64,000 nucleotides of DNA, taken from Natranaeroarchaeum sp042663585 (GTDB taxonomy: Archaea > Halobacteriota > Halobacteria > Halobacteriales > Natronoarchaeaceae). The DNA is taken from positions 620,001 through 684,000 of the forward strand of contig NZ_JBHTAN010000006.1 in the NCBI RefSeq assembly GCF_042663585.1, in the 5' to 3' direction. Below the pieces are notes generated by a model. It saw only the letters and a list, made by a program, of their open reading frames with translations, was not told where the DNA came from and ran no database searches. This document shows, in pieces, positions 8,894-18,024 of this stretch; position 1 is the first letter of the stretch; each line of letters begins with the position of its first letter. The position numbers were made by a program, and so were the translations under genes.

Positions 8894-9469
8894 CTAACCC
8901 GTATCGTATTTGTACGTCGCCGACTCCGGGTCGATGCCGAAGTCTTCTGCGGGCTCATCCGGCTCGTCGGAGCTCTGTTCTCGCGCGTTCTTGAATCGCT
9001 CGCGGAGTCGGTCGGGCATCCGGAACTCGTCGACGTCGATGACGAGTGGCACGGCGTCCGGCGCGGTGTTCTCTCGTTTCGCTTCGAGACGCTCCTGCAG
9101 TTTCTCGGGGAGCTCCGCGGCCGGGATACCCTGGAACCCGAACTGCATGAGATAGCCCGGCTCGTCCGTGAGGCTGTAGACCTGCTCGAACCCCTCGTCG
9201 CGGGCGTGTTCGATCAGCCGTTCGATAACGTGCGCGCCGACGCCCTGCTCGCGCCACCCGTCGAGGACGCCGATACTGGTCAGTTCACAGAGTTCCCCCT
9301 CGTCGATCCGGTGGATACGGATACGGCCGAAGCCCGCTTTCGTCCCGGACTGCTCGTCGAGCGCAATGACGTAATCCCGCGAGCGAAACGCGGTCTCGTC
9401 GAGCCCCATCGCTTCGATATGGTCCAGCAACCAGACCTCTTCTCGGTTTTTTGCGTCCCGGACGTACAT
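8894..9469 (-). CDS. GNAT-family N-acetyltransferase, 191 aa
   Basis: The acetyl-CoA-binding motif A of the GNAT fold is visible as LTSIGVLDGWREQGVGAHVIERLIEHARDEG (Q/R-x-x-G-V/I-G). The next strand is QVYSLTDEPGYLMQFGFQ. The C-terminal 55 residues are charged and probably disordered. The acceptor is unknown. The frame runs 57 codons upstream, but the chosen ATG at 9469 begins the domain and the extension overlaps the neighbouring promoter region. Confidence 0.82.
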   Translation of the reverse strand: MYVRDAKNREEVWLLDHIEAMGLDETAFRSRDYVIALDEQSGTKAGFGRIRIHRIDEGELCELTSIGVLDGWREQGVGAHVIERLIEHARDEGFEQVYSLTDEPGYLMQFGFQGIPAAELPEKLQERLEAKRENTAPDAVPLVIDVDEFRMPDRLRERFKNAREQSSDEPDEPAEDFGIDPESATYKYDTG

Positions 9470-9560
9470 ATGCAACACTAGCCGGCCGCTGAATAAATGA
9501 TTTGTGTGCATTGAGCCGCAGAATCGCAAGATTCGAGGGTGTCGGGCGGGACGTTCCAGT

Positions 9561-10142
9561 ATGTCATCACCGAATCGTGTCGTCGCGGCGCAGTCGGTCG
9601 CGCTGCTTGGAATCTTTCTCGGGATCGTCATCATCGGCATCTACGCGCTGGTGACGGGCACTGCATGGGCCGAGCGGCTCGCCCGGGTGCTCGTCTTTCT
9701 CGGGGCCGCGAACCTCGGCCTCATGGAGCTATACGAGAACGCCGAAGAGTCGACGTACAGTCTCCTCGGCGGGGGGATGCTGTTTCTCGGCAGCGGCTAC
9801 GGCGTCGTACTGGAGGCTCTCGGCACGAGCGGATTCAGCAACACCGCCGTTGCGACGATTGTCGTCGGCGGTGTCGTGCTCACCTGGCTGGGCCCCGGTC
9901 TCAACGCCGGCAAAGACGGAGAGGCGAACGGCGACGAGGCCGCAGAAATAAATGACGATGAGGTGCCCGAGGTGAACGATAATGAGGTTGCTGAGACGAA
10001 CGACGACAAAGTGACCAACGACGAAATCGCCGGAGAGCGAGTCGCCTCGAACGACGGCGCGGCGACGGAGGACGACATCGATGGAGAGCAGGTGCCGGAG
10101 GACGCCTCGGAGGACCCGGATAATGAACGCTCCGTAAGGTAG
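9561..10142 (+). CDS. Membrane protein with acidic repetitive C-terminal tail, 193 aa
   Basis: The first 115 residues hold three to four hydrophobic helices (about residues 12-35, 40-60, 68-85 and 90-110). After WLGPGLNAG the protein becomes a hydrophilic tail of about 75 residues, with recurring units such as EINDDEVPEVNDNEVAETNDDKV. The family is not recognised. The repeats are low-complexity and acidic, which suits a disordered cytoplasmic or surface tail. The frame has an upstream start at 9504, but ATG 9561 begins the hydrophobic region. Confidence 0.65.
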   Translation: MSSPNRVVAAQSVALLGIFLGIVIIGIYALVTGTAWAERLARVLVFLGAANLGLMELYENAEESTYSLLGGGMLFLGSGYGVVLEALGTSGFSNTAVATIVVGGVVLTWLGPGLNAGKDGEANGDEAAEINDDEVPEVNDNEVAETNDDKVTNDEIAGERVASNDGAATEDDIDGEQVPEDASEDPDNERSVR

Positions 10143-10196
10143 CGTGCATCACCCCCATCAGAGCGACTATCCTTGTCCAGCCCCTAGCCGAATGCG

Positions 10197-11234
10197 ATGA
10201 CACGAATCGGGATCGTCGGTGCCGGTGCGGCCGCGGCCGCGACGACCTACGTGGTAGATGAGGCGGTACCGGATGCCGACGTTACTATTCTTGAGAAATC
10301 TCGCGGCGTCTGCGGGCGGGCGGCGACGCGGCGTCGCGACAACGTGACCTACGATTACGGCGCAAACTACGTCAGATCCGAGGACGACCGGGTCGTCGAA
10401 CTGCTGACCGAAGTGGTAGACGACGACGGACTGGTCGACGTCCCGGAGCCGATCTGGACGTTTACCGAGGACGACGACGTCTCAGAGGGGCGAGACGATG
10501 ACGAGTACAAGTGGACCTATCGCGACGGGTTGACACAGATCGCCAAACGCCTGCTGGGCGAGACCGACGCGACGGTTCATCAGGAGACGCGCGTCGAAAC
10601 AGTGCGGCGGGACGGCGACACGTGGCAACTCGTCGATACCGACGGTGAGACGTGGGGGCCGTTCGACGTGCTCGTGCTGAACCCGCCCGCGCCGCAGACT
10701 GCGGAACTGTTGGCTGATGCCGACTGGGACGCCGACATCCGGCCTGACCTCGTCGATGCAGTCGCTGACGTCGACTACCGGCCAGTCTGGTCGGCGATCC
10801 TGCATTACCCCTTCGAGATCGACCGTCCGTACTACGCGCTGATCAACACCGACAACGAACACGAGATCGGCTGGGTCGCACGGGAGGAGTGCAAACCCGG
10901 CCACGTCCCCGACGGCGAATCGCTGCTCGTCGTCCAGGCCAGTCCGGAGTGGTCGGCCGCCAACCACGACGAACCGGCCGACGCGAATCTCGACGAACTC
11001 GCAAGACGGACTGCGACGCTGCTCGACGACGAGCGACTCGCCGATCCGGACTGGACGGATCATCAGGGATGGCGGTACGGGCTCCCCGAGGGGGCAGTCC
11101 TCGGTGGCCCACTCCAGTCGGCCGAGGAACACGGGCTCTACTGCGTCGGCGACTGGGTGCCCGGCGAAGGGCGGATCCACGCCGCACTCCGAAACGGACT
11201 GGAGACCGGCGAGCGGATCGCCTACTCGGTCTGA
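10197..11234 (+). CDS. FAD/NAD(P)-dependent oxidoreductase, renalase-like
   Basis: The N-terminus has the Rossmann dinucleotide motif IGIVGAGAAAAATTYVV and the second strand ends TILEKSRGVCGRAATRR. This is followed by YDYGANYVR, typical of the amine-oxidase/renalase superfamily. The C-terminal motif YCVGDWVPGEGRIHAALRNGLETGERIA matches the second FAD-contact region. Length (345 aa) fits. The substrate is unknown. The next gene on the same strand is an acyl-CoA synthetase with its own promoter-like element. Confidence 0.85.
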   Translation: MTRIGIVGAGAAAAATTYVVDEAVPDADVTILEKSRGVCGRAATRRRDNVTYDYGANYVRSEDDRVVELLTEVVDDDGLVDVPEPIWTFTEDDDVSEGRDDDEYKWTYRDGLTQIAKRLLGETDATVHQETRVETVRRDGDTWQLVDTDGETWGPFDVLVLNPPAPQTAELLADADWDADIRPDLVDAVADVDYRPVWSAILHYPFEIDRPYYALINTDNEHEIGWVAREECKPGHVPDGESLLVVQASPEWSAANHDEPADANLDELARRTATLLDDERLADPDWTDHQGWRYGLPEGAVLGGPLQSAEEHGLYCVGDWVPGEGRIHAALRNGLETGERIAYSV

Positions 11235-11260
11235 CCGGCCGAACCTGTCGCCCCGGAAAC

Positions 11261-11272
11261 CTTCTTAATCGT
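11261..11272 (+). promoter_or_regulatory. TATA-like element for acyl-CoA synthetase gene
   Basis: The sequence ccttcttaatcg is centred about 26 bases before the ATG at 11292, in the gap after the oxidoreductase gene. Confidence 0.35.
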
Positions 11273-11291
11273 TCGTGTGGAATCCCGAGGT

Positions 11292-13292
11292 ATGCCGTCT
11301 CTTAGCGACGTCGACGAGATCGTCCACGAGCCTTCGAGCGAGTTCGTCGAGTCGACGAACGTCTACGAGTTCATGCGCGAGTACGGGATCGACGACTACG
11401 ACGAACTGATCGCGCGGACGACCGGTGAGGTCGCCGGCGAGCCAGCCTCCGGAATCGACTGGTTCTGGGACGAACTCGTCGAGTATCTCGGGATCGACTT
11501 TTTCGAGTCCTACGAGACCGTCCGTGACGACACCGATGGCCCACAGTTCACCGACTGGTATCCCGGCGGCGAGATCAATGCGGCCCACAACGTCGTCGAC
11601 CGTCACGCCAGCGACGAAGCCAGCGAGGACCTTGCCGTGATCTGGGAGGGCGAACCCGGCGACGTCCGCGAGATAGCGTTCGACGACCTCGCCGCACAGA
11701 CGAACCGGGTCGCCAACGCGCTCGACGACCGGGGCGTAGAACCGGGTGACACCGTCGCGCTGTACATGCCGATGGTACCGGAAGTCGTCTCCATCCTCTA
11801 TGGCTGTCTGACAGTCGGTGCAATCGCGGTCCCGGTCTTCTCGGGCTTTGGCACCGACGCCGTCGCGACACGGCTCGACGATGCCGACCCGGACGTGCTG
11901 TTTACGGCGGACGGGTTCTACCGGCGCGGCAATCACGTCTCGCTCAAACCGACCGCGGACGACGCGCTCGAGGAGGTCGGCGGCGTCGAAAGCGTGATCA
12001 TCTACGACCGGCTTGGTAGCCGGGAGGGTGACGGAATCGATCTGACGTGGAACGACGGGACCGACCAGTGGTGGGACGACGCCGTCGGCGAGGCCGACGA
12101 CGAGTACGAGACGAAATCGCTCCCTGCCGATCATCCCGCGATGTTGCTGTACTCCTCGGGAACGACTGGAAAACCGAAAGGAATCGTCCAGACCCACGCT
12201 GGCGCGCTGATGCAGGCGGCCAAGGAGATCCACTTCGGCTTCGACCAGCAACCGGACGATCAGTTCTTCTGGCTCTCGGATATCGGCTGGATGATGGGGC
12301 CGTGGACTCTACTGGGTAACCATGCCTTCGGCGGGACGGTTGTGCTCTACGAGGGTGCGCCAGACCACCCTGAACCGGATCGGCTCTGGGAACTGATCGA
12401 TAGCCACGACGTGACGACCTTCGGCATTTCGCCGACGGCGATCCGTGCGCTCCGGAAACACGGCGAGGAGTGGCTCGACGGCCACGACCTGTCGAGCCTT
12501 CGACTGCTTGGCTCGACCGGGGAACCGTGGGACCCCGAGTCGTGGCGCTGGTTCTACGACCGCGTCGGCGGCGGTACCTGCCCGATCATCAACATCTCCG
12601 GCGGGACCGAGATCATGGGCTGCTTTCTCATGCCGATGCCGACCCAGCCACTCAAACCCTGCACGCTCGGCGGCCCCGGTCTCGGCATGAATATCGACAT
12701 CGTCGACGCCAGTGGGGAATCGATCGCCGACGAGCACGAACGGGGCTTCCTCGTCGCGCGGGACTCCTGCCCCTCGATGACGAACTCACTCTGGAGCGGC
12801 GACGAGCGGTATTTAGAGGAGTACTGGTCGACGTGGGACGACCTCTGGGACCACGGCGACTGGGCACAGATCGACGAGGACGGCTTCTGGTTCCTCCACG
12901 GCCGGGCCGACGACGCCATCAACGTTGCAGGCCGCAAAGTCGGCCCTGCCGAGGTTGAGGGCGCGCTAATCGACCACGAGACAGTCAATCAGGCCGCCGC
13001 GGTTGGCGTCCCAGACGACACGACGGGCCAGGCCGTCGTCGCGTACGTCGTCCTCGAAGACGACGCTGAGCCGAGCGAGGACCTGAAGGCGGCGCTTCGG
13101 GAGCAGGTAGGGGCCGAACTCGGCAAGCCGTTCCGGCCGCGAGAAGTGTTGTTCGTCGAGGCGTTCCCGAAGACACAGAGCGGAAAGATAGTCAGACGTG
13201 CCATCGAGGCAAGCTACACCGGCGAAGACCTCGGGGATCTTTCGAGTATCGAAAACCCCGAAGCGATCGAGGCGCTCGAAGCGGCGACGTAG
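11292..13292 (+). CDS. AMP-forming acyl-CoA synthetase (acetyl-CoA synthetase-like)
   Basis: This 666-aa ANL-superfamily enzyme activates a carboxylate with ATP and transfers it to CoA. The P-loop-like A3 motif LLYSSGTTGKPKGIVQTHAG is at about residues 285-305. The adenylate-contact region has GGTEIMGCF, the hinge Asp is in FWFLHGRADDAINVAGRKVGPAEVEGAL, and the catalytic Lys is in PKTQSGKIVRRA near the C-terminus. The length and N-terminal linker (WFTDWYPGGEINAAHN region) resemble acetyl/propionyl-CoA synthetases, but the chain-length preference is not predictable. Start ATG 11292 is supported by the TATA-like element. Confidence 0.88.
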   Translation: MPSLSDVDEIVHEPSSEFVESTNVYEFMREYGIDDYDELIARTTGEVAGEPASGIDWFWDELVEYLGIDFFESYETVRDDTDGPQFTDWYPGGEINAAHNVVDRHASDEASEDLAVIWEGEPGDVREIAFDDLAAQTNRVANALDDRGVEPGDTVALYMPMVPEVVSILYGCLTVGAIAVPVFSGFGTDAVATRLDDADPDVLFTADGFYRRGNHVSLKPTADDALEEVGGVESVIIYDRLGSREGDGIDLTWNDGTDQWWDDAVGEADDEYETKSLPADHPAMLLYSSGTTGKPKGIVQTHAGALMQAAKEIHFGFDQQPDDQFFWLSDIGWMMGPWTLLGNHAFGGTVVLYEGAPDHPEPDRLWELIDSHDVTTFGISPTAIRALRKHGEEWLDGHDLSSLRLLGSTGEPWDPESWRWFYDRVGGGTCPIINISGGTEIMGCFLMPMPTQPLKPCTLGGPGLGMNIDIVDASGESIADEHERGFLVARDSCPSMTNSLWSGDERYLEEYWSTWDDLWDHGDWAQIDEDGFWFLHGRADDAINVAGRKVGPAEVEGALIDHETVNQAAAVGVPDDTTGQAVVAYVVLEDDAEPSEDLKAALREQVGAELGKPFRPREVLFVEAFPKTQSGKIVRRAIEASYTGEDLGDLSSIENPEAIEALEAAT

Positions 13293-13314
13293 GCGCAGGC
13301 GGCACGACTCTTTC

Positions 13315-14055
13315 TCAGAGATCGACCGTTCTGATGTCGATCCAGCGAGCGCTCGATGGTTCTTCCCGCGCGACGATTTCGGCGTCGGCCTCCGAACCGT
13401 CCGCGCCGAGTTGGACTGCACCGCCGGCGATCAGCGGTGCGAGCACGCCCGTCGCAATGGTTCGTGGGTCGACGAGCGGGGCCCGTACTGCGACCATATC
13501 CGATGCGTCGAGCGAGAGTCGATCGATCGCCGAGTAGGCGCTATCGATCAGGCGTTCGTGGGTGTAGCTTCCCGAATCGTCGACGAGTACCGGTGCCGAA
13601 GGGTCACGGTCCTGTGGCGGGAACGAGGGGTTCTCGCTCCAGATGTTCTCCTCGAAGTACCGGACGCCCGGTTCGGTGGGATCCGCGCCGTAGCCCACGC
13701 GCTGTCCCCCGGCCGGGAGTTCGTACCGGTCGATGCTCTCTGTCGGGGCGAGGACGACTCTGGCGTCGACCGTCTCGGGCGGGTCCAGTCGCACATGCGC
13801 GCCGAGCAGCGCCGCGCCGAACAGTCCGAGCAGTGGTTGCGGTCTGGGATCGGCGACGATACCGACGGTGACGCCCTCGCGGACGCCCAGATGGCGGAAG
13901 AAGTTCCCCGTCTTCCAGGCGGTGGTCAGGAAGCGTCGATAGGTGTAGACGTGGTCGGTGTCGCCGTCCGCACGAACCGCGACGTCCCCTGAGCGACGCT
14001 CGCGGTCGAGGATGTCGTCGAGTGTCCGTACTGTCTCCTCGTCGAGCGTGTCCAT
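13315..14055 (-). CDS. AMP-ligase-like truncated domain protein, 246 aa
   Basis: The protein resembles the N-terminal half of AMP-binding enzymes: YTYRRFLTTAWKTGNFFRHLGVREGVTVGIVADPRPQPLLGLFGAALLG is like the early part of acyl-CoA synthetases. It then diverges and ends where the A3 phosphate-binding motif and the C-terminal domain would be expected, and neither is present. It is therefore unlikely to be a complete ligase, and could be a regulatory or remnant paralogue of the preceding synthetase. The genes are convergent. Start ATG 14055 is chosen where similarity begins. Confidence 0.6.
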   Translation of the reverse strand: MDTLDEETVRTLDDILDRERRSGDVAVRADGDTDHVYTYRRFLTTAWKTGNFFRHLGVREGVTVGIVADPRPQPLLGLFGAALLGAHVRLDPPETVDARVVLAPTESIDRYELPAGGQRVGYGADPTEPGVRYFEENIWSENPSFPPQDRDPSAPVLVDDSGSYTHERLIDSAYSAIDRLSLDASDMVAVRAPLVDPRTIATGVLAPLIAGGAVQLGADGSEADAEIVAREEPSSARWIDIRTVDL

Positions 14056-14358
14056 GCAGGGTGCTAGGGAGTCACCTGTGAAAAAGACGGAGTATTCCGG
14101 GGCACTTCCGTCCACGCTCCAGGATCCGGGTACGACGACAGTTCCCCAACTGTACGCCGGCCGCGAGCGACACCGACTCCGATCATGTCGACCAGCACGT
14201 GCGGCGCTGATCCCGTCACGGGAGTGCCATCTGCAGTGTGTCACTCCGGGTCGGCCCGCATCGTCGTGTGTGCCCCCATTGGTGCTCTGGAGGAGTTGCT
14301 ACTTGGTTACCAGTTGTATAATCGCGGGTAGGAACCGTTTACCGTCCGTCGCTGGCGA
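14056..14358. other. Intergenic region, 303 bases
   Basis: The region holds the upstream side of the AMP-ligase-like gene (minus-strand T-rich stretch around 14072-14084) and the downstream side of dnaJ. No RNA, repeat or convincing small gene was seen. Confidence 0.4.
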
Positions 14359-15540
14359 TCAGAAGGAGTTCTTGATCTTCTCGAAGAACCCTTTCTCGAT
14401 CTCTATCTCCTCGCCGCCGGCCTCCGCGAACTGTTCGAGTGCCTCGCGTTGCTCGTCGTTGAGGCTCTCAGGGGTGACGACCTGCACCTGCACGTACAGG
14501 TCGCCCTGTCCGCGTCCACGAAGTCGTGGCATGCCTTTGTTCCGGATGCGGAACGTCTCGCCGCTCTGGGTCCCTGCCGGAACGTCCATCTCGACGGTGC
14601 CGTCGAACGTCGGGACCTCGACGGTGTCGCCGAAAACGGCCTGCGGGAACGAGACGGCCTTGTTCAACTGGAGGTCGTCCCCGTCGCGCTCGAAGTCGGG
14701 GTGGTCGGCGACCGACACCTCGATCAGAAGGTCGCCGTTCGGGCCGCGACCCTCGGAGGGTGCGCCCTCGCCGTCCATCCGGAGGGTCTGGCCGTCCTTG
14801 ATTCCGGCCGGGACCTCGACAGTTAGCGTTGCCTCGTTCATCACCTGTCCGTCGCCGCCACAGTCCGAACACCGCTCGTCGTAGACCTCACCGTCGCCCT
14901 CACAGCGTGGACAGGCCTGGGTCTGTTGCATCCGACCGAGCGGCGTCTGGGTGACCTGTGTGACCTGCCCCTGGCCGTTACACTCCGGACAGGTCTGGGA
15001 ATCAGCCTCCGGCGGATGGCCCGCCCCATCGCAGGTAGTACAGGTCTCGGGACGGCGGATCGTGATCTCCTTGTCGACCCCGTTGTAGACGTCTCCGAGG
15101 TCTAGTTGAAGCCGCGTTCGTAGATCCGAGCCCTTGCGCTCCCGGCGACTGCGACCGCCGCCGCCCTGACCGCCGAAGAACTGCTCGAAGATGTCGCCCA
15201 TACCGCCCGCACCCCCGGCACCGCCAGCGCCGCCACCGAACGGCCCGCCCCCACCGCCGAACGGCCCACCGGCCCCGCCAGCACCGCGGCCGCCATCGAA
15301 CCCGCCGCGTTTGTCTGCCTGCTCGAAGCGGTCGTGGCCCATCCGGTCGTACGCCTGGCGTTTCTCCTCGTCGGTGAGTACCTCCTTTGCCTTCTGGAGC
15401 TTTTTGAACATCTCCTCGGCGTTCGGATCGTCGCTCACGTCCGGATGGTACTCGCTCGCTTTCTTCCGGTAGGCCTGCTTGATCTCGTCCTCGGACGCGT
15501 CGCGGCTTACGCCGAGCACATCGTAGAAGTCCTCACTCAT
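14359..15540 (-). CDS. dnaJ: Chaperone DnaJ (Hsp40), type I
   Basis: The 393-aa protein has all four type I DnaJ parts. The J-domain contains the HPD triad (EYHPDVSDD). A Gly/Phe-rich linker follows (a long GGAGGAGG run). Four zinc repeats are present (CTTCDGAG, CPECNGQG, CPRCEGDG, CSDCGGDG). A C-terminal substrate-binding domain completes it. It stimulates DnaK ATPase and delivers unfolded clients. The dnaK and grpE genes are not adjacent here; the neighbouring NRDE gene lies 103 bases upstream on the same strand. ATG 15540 is chosen because MSEDFYDVLGV is the usual J-domain start. Confidence 0.95.
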   Translation of the reverse strand: MSEDFYDVLGVSRDASEDEIKQAYRKKASEYHPDVSDDPNAEEMFKKLQKAKEVLTDEEKRQAYDRMGHDRFEQADKRGGFDGGRGAGGAGGPFGGGGGPFGGGAGGAGGAGGMGDIFEQFFGGQGGGGRSRRERKGSDLRTRLQLDLGDVYNGVDKEITIRRPETCTTCDGAGHPPEADSQTCPECNGQGQVTQVTQTPLGRMQQTQACPRCEGDGEVYDERCSDCGGDGQVMNEATLTVEVPAGIKDGQTLRMDGEGAPSEGRGPNGDLLIEVSVADHPDFERDGDDLQLNKAVSFPQAVFGDTVEVPTFDGTVEMDVPAGTQSGETFRIRNKGMPRLRGRGQGDLYVQVQVVTPESLNDEQREALEQFAEAGGEEIEIEKGFFEKIKNSF

Positions 15541-15642
15541 TCGTTGTCCCGCTATAATCGGTTGAGACACTTCAAAAGCGCGGCTTGCGCTTCACGGCTC
15601 ACAGCGTCTAGTCGATCTCATGACTCCGGGATCTGATGGCTC

Positions 15643-16383
15643 TCAGGACTCCAGATGGACGTCCCGGTACGGCGTCTCGCAGGGTGGGCCGTCCGCAAAC
15701 CGGTAGTATGCGCCCCCCTCGCCGAGCGTGATCACCGACGAGGAGCGCGTCCCGAAGCCGTCGCCGTGGATACAGACGCCATGCTCGTGATCGCCGAGTA
15801 CGGATTCAGCGCGCGAGCGCCATTCCGCGGGGGTTTCATCCGGGGCGACCGCGAGCGTCTCGCGGAGGTGGTCGGCGTTTTCGGCCTGTCGCTCGCCGAC
15901 GTCAGGCCGCGATTTGGGAATCGTATATCGTCCGTCCGCGCCGACGTTCACGATGACATGGATGCCCGGGCCGAACTGTCTGAACGCCAACTGGCCGCTC
16001 CACTCGTAGTAGAGCGCGGCGGTCCGGTCGACGACGGCGAGATTGAACCCCTCGTACTCGTGTTCCTGGACCGATTGCTCGACGTACCGGGCCGCGGCCT
16101 GTGCGCTCTCCCGACGTAGAGCGTCGCGGACGAGCAGTCCGCGCGAGCGCTCCCCGGCGAGTTTGGCATCGTTCCAGCGGTTCGTGATTCCGACCAGCAC
16201 GCCGTGCTCGTTGTAGCCGATCCACGTCCCCGACGCCTCTTCGTCCTGTGGCGCGACGATCCGCGGATCGGACTCGATAACAGCGGGTGGCGTCGACGGC
16301 CGGTCGAGCGCTTCGTCACGGTTCGCCGCGACGACCACCGGCGCGCTCTCGAAGGTCTGCCACGCGAGCGTCAGTGTGCACAC
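15643..16383 (-). CDS. NRDE (TANGO2-like) family protein
   Basis: The N-terminus MCTLTLAWQ with Cys at position 2 and the motif VVVAANRDEALDRPS are diagnostic of the NRDE/TANGO2 family. GTWIGYNEHGVLVGITNRW follows, also typical. Cys2 becomes N-terminal after Met removal, as in Ntn-hydrolase-like proteins. The biochemical role of the archaeal members is unknown. At 246 aa the length is normal. It lies upstream of dnaJ on the same strand, and downstream of the men block with a 90-base gap. Confidence 0.88.
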   Translation of the reverse strand: MCTLTLAWQTFESAPVVVAANRDEALDRPSTPPAVIESDPRIVAPQDEEASGTWIGYNEHGVLVGITNRWNDAKLAGERSRGLLVRDALRRESAQAAARYVEQSVQEHEYEGFNLAVVDRTAALYYEWSGQLAFRQFGPGIHVIVNVGADGRYTIPKSRPDVGERQAENADHLRETLAVAPDETPAEWRSRAESVLGDHEHGVCIHGDGFGTRSSSVITLGEGGAYYRFADGPPCETPYRDVHLES

Positions 16384-16473
16384 GAATATAGGTCAGACGA
16401 GCAAGGCGATAAAATCCTTGGTCGTACTGGGGGTGTAGCCCCGCCCACCGGCGGAGTGCGCCCGGGTGGCCGG

Positions 16474-18018
16474 TCACTCCGGGTCGAGGAGTCGCTCCCG
16501 GACGGTGGCCCGGTCGACGGTCCCCGACGCAGTGCGGGGCAACGACTCGGCGACTGCGATGGACCGGGGGAGTTTGTAACCAGCCAGTCGCTCGCGACAG
16601 TGCTCCCGGAGTGCGTCTGCGTCCGGACGGGCCCCTTCGGACGGCACCACGAGCGCCGCGACGCGCTGGCCCCACTCCTCGTCCTCGAGGCCGACGACTG
16701 CGGCGTCCTCGACGGCAGGATGGTCGCGGAGGGTCGTCCGTACCTCGTCCGGATCGACGTTCTCGCCGCCGGTGACGATCCGGTCGACTCGCCGGCCCGT
16801 AATCCAGAGCCGACCCCCCTCGTCTCGATGCCCGAGGTCGCCGGTGTGGAGGCCATACGGGCCGAACGCTTCGGCCGTCGCCCTCGCCCCGGTGTAGCCG
16901 GGCGTCACTGTCGGGCCGGCGACGACGAGTTCGCCGGTCTCGCCCGTCTCTACCGGCGTTGCCTCCTCGTCGACGATAGTCACCTCGGTTCCGAACAGCG
17001 GGCGACCGACAGTACCCTCGTGTTCGACTGCCTCCGCGGGCCGTGCTGTCGCGATCTGTGAGGCGGTCTCGGTCATCCCGTAAGTCGGACAGACTGGGAT
17101 CCCGTCCTCCTCGGCGCGCTCGATCAACGAGGCATCCGCGGGACCCCCACCGAGCAAGACGAACCGAAGCGAGTCGGGGAGCGTTTCGTCCGCGTCGAGG
17201 ATCCGGTGAAGCATCGTCGGCACGAGAGAGAGTCCGGTGACGTCGTGGGCCCGGGCGGCTGCGGGCGTCCGCTCGGCGTCGAACGACGACTGGAGCACCA
17301 CGGTCGTCCCGTACAGCGTCGAGCGGAACACCGGGGCGAGGCCGCCCATGTGATACATCGGCAGGGCACAGAGCCAGCGCTCGTCCGGCGTGACACCGAG
17401 TCGGAACGCCGAGGCGACTGCCGAGGCGACCAGGTTTCTGGTCGTCAGCGGGACGGCTTTGGGCGTTCCCGTGGTCCCCGAGGTGAAGAGTACGAGTCGC
17501 CGATCCGCTGGCGAGCGCTCGATCACTGGGAGCGAACCGGCTGGCTCTCGGTCCCAGACAGCAGTTCCGGAGTCCGTCTCGCCGTCGACGAGCGCAACTC
17601 TATGTTCGGTATTCGATCGGTCCCGCAGGGCCGCTGCGACCGCTTCTGCTTGCTCCGCCTGCGCGGCGGTAGAGAGTAACGTCTCGACGCCGACGCGTTC
17701 ACACTGGGCCGCCGACTCTTCTGGCGTGAGCCTGCTGTTGAGCGGCACCAGTACCGCACTCAGGCGGTCGAGCGCGTGGACGACCGCGACGAACGGGAGG
17801 CCCGTATCCAGCAGCGTGGCGACGTGCTCGCCCGGTTCGATCCCGAGCGTCGTCAGTCGTCGCGCAAGGTCGTCGACCAGGGAATCGAGGTCGGCGTAGC
17901 TCAGGTGGTCGGTAGCCGCACCGGTGGCTGGTCCGTCGCCAGCATCGATCACGGCGATGTCCTCGGGCGACGTGGCCGCTCGCGCCGCGAGGAGATCCGT
18001 TTCGAGCCAGTTGTTCAT
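16474..18018 (-). CDS. menE: 2-succinylbenzoate-CoA ligase (MenE)
   Basis: This 514-aa AMP-forming ligase makes o-succinylbenzoyl-CoA for menaquinone synthesis. The A3 motif is LVLFTSGTTGTPKAVPLT, the A5 region is YGMTETASQI, the hinge is RLWITGRRVDRIVTGGENVDPDEV, and the catalytic Lys is in LPRTASGTVDRA-like C-terminal sequence (the usual Lys position reads T here). The gene is the last of a menB-A-C-E run, 6 bases after menC, which supports the assignment over a generic acyl-CoA ligase. Confidence 0.9.
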   Translation of the reverse strand: MNNWLETDLLAARAATSPEDIAVIDAGDGPATGAATDHLSYADLDSLVDDLARRLTTLGIEPGEHVATLLDTGLPFVAVVHALDRLSAVLVPLNSRLTPEESAAQCERVGVETLLSTAAQAEQAEAVAAALRDRSNTEHRVALVDGETDSGTAVWDREPAGSLPVIERSPADRRLVLFTSGTTGTPKAVPLTTRNLVASAVASAFRLGVTPDERWLCALPMYHMGGLAPVFRSTLYGTTVVLQSSFDAERTPAAARAHDVTGLSLVPTMLHRILDADETLPDSLRFVLLGGGPADASLIERAEEDGIPVCPTYGMTETASQIATARPAEAVEHEGTVGRPLFGTEVTIVDEEATPVETGETGELVVAGPTVTPGYTGARATAEAFGPYGLHTGDLGHRDEGGRLWITGRRVDRIVTGGENVDPDEVRTTLRDHPAVEDAAVVGLEDEEWGQRVAALVVPSEGARPDADALREHCRERLAGYKLPRSIAVAESLPRTASGTVDRATVRERLLDPE

Positions 18019-18024
18019 GGACCG

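Noticed and set aside
15190..15310. Low-complexity GC repeat in the dnaJ region
   Set aside because: It is simply the Gly-rich linker of DnaJ read on DNA level.
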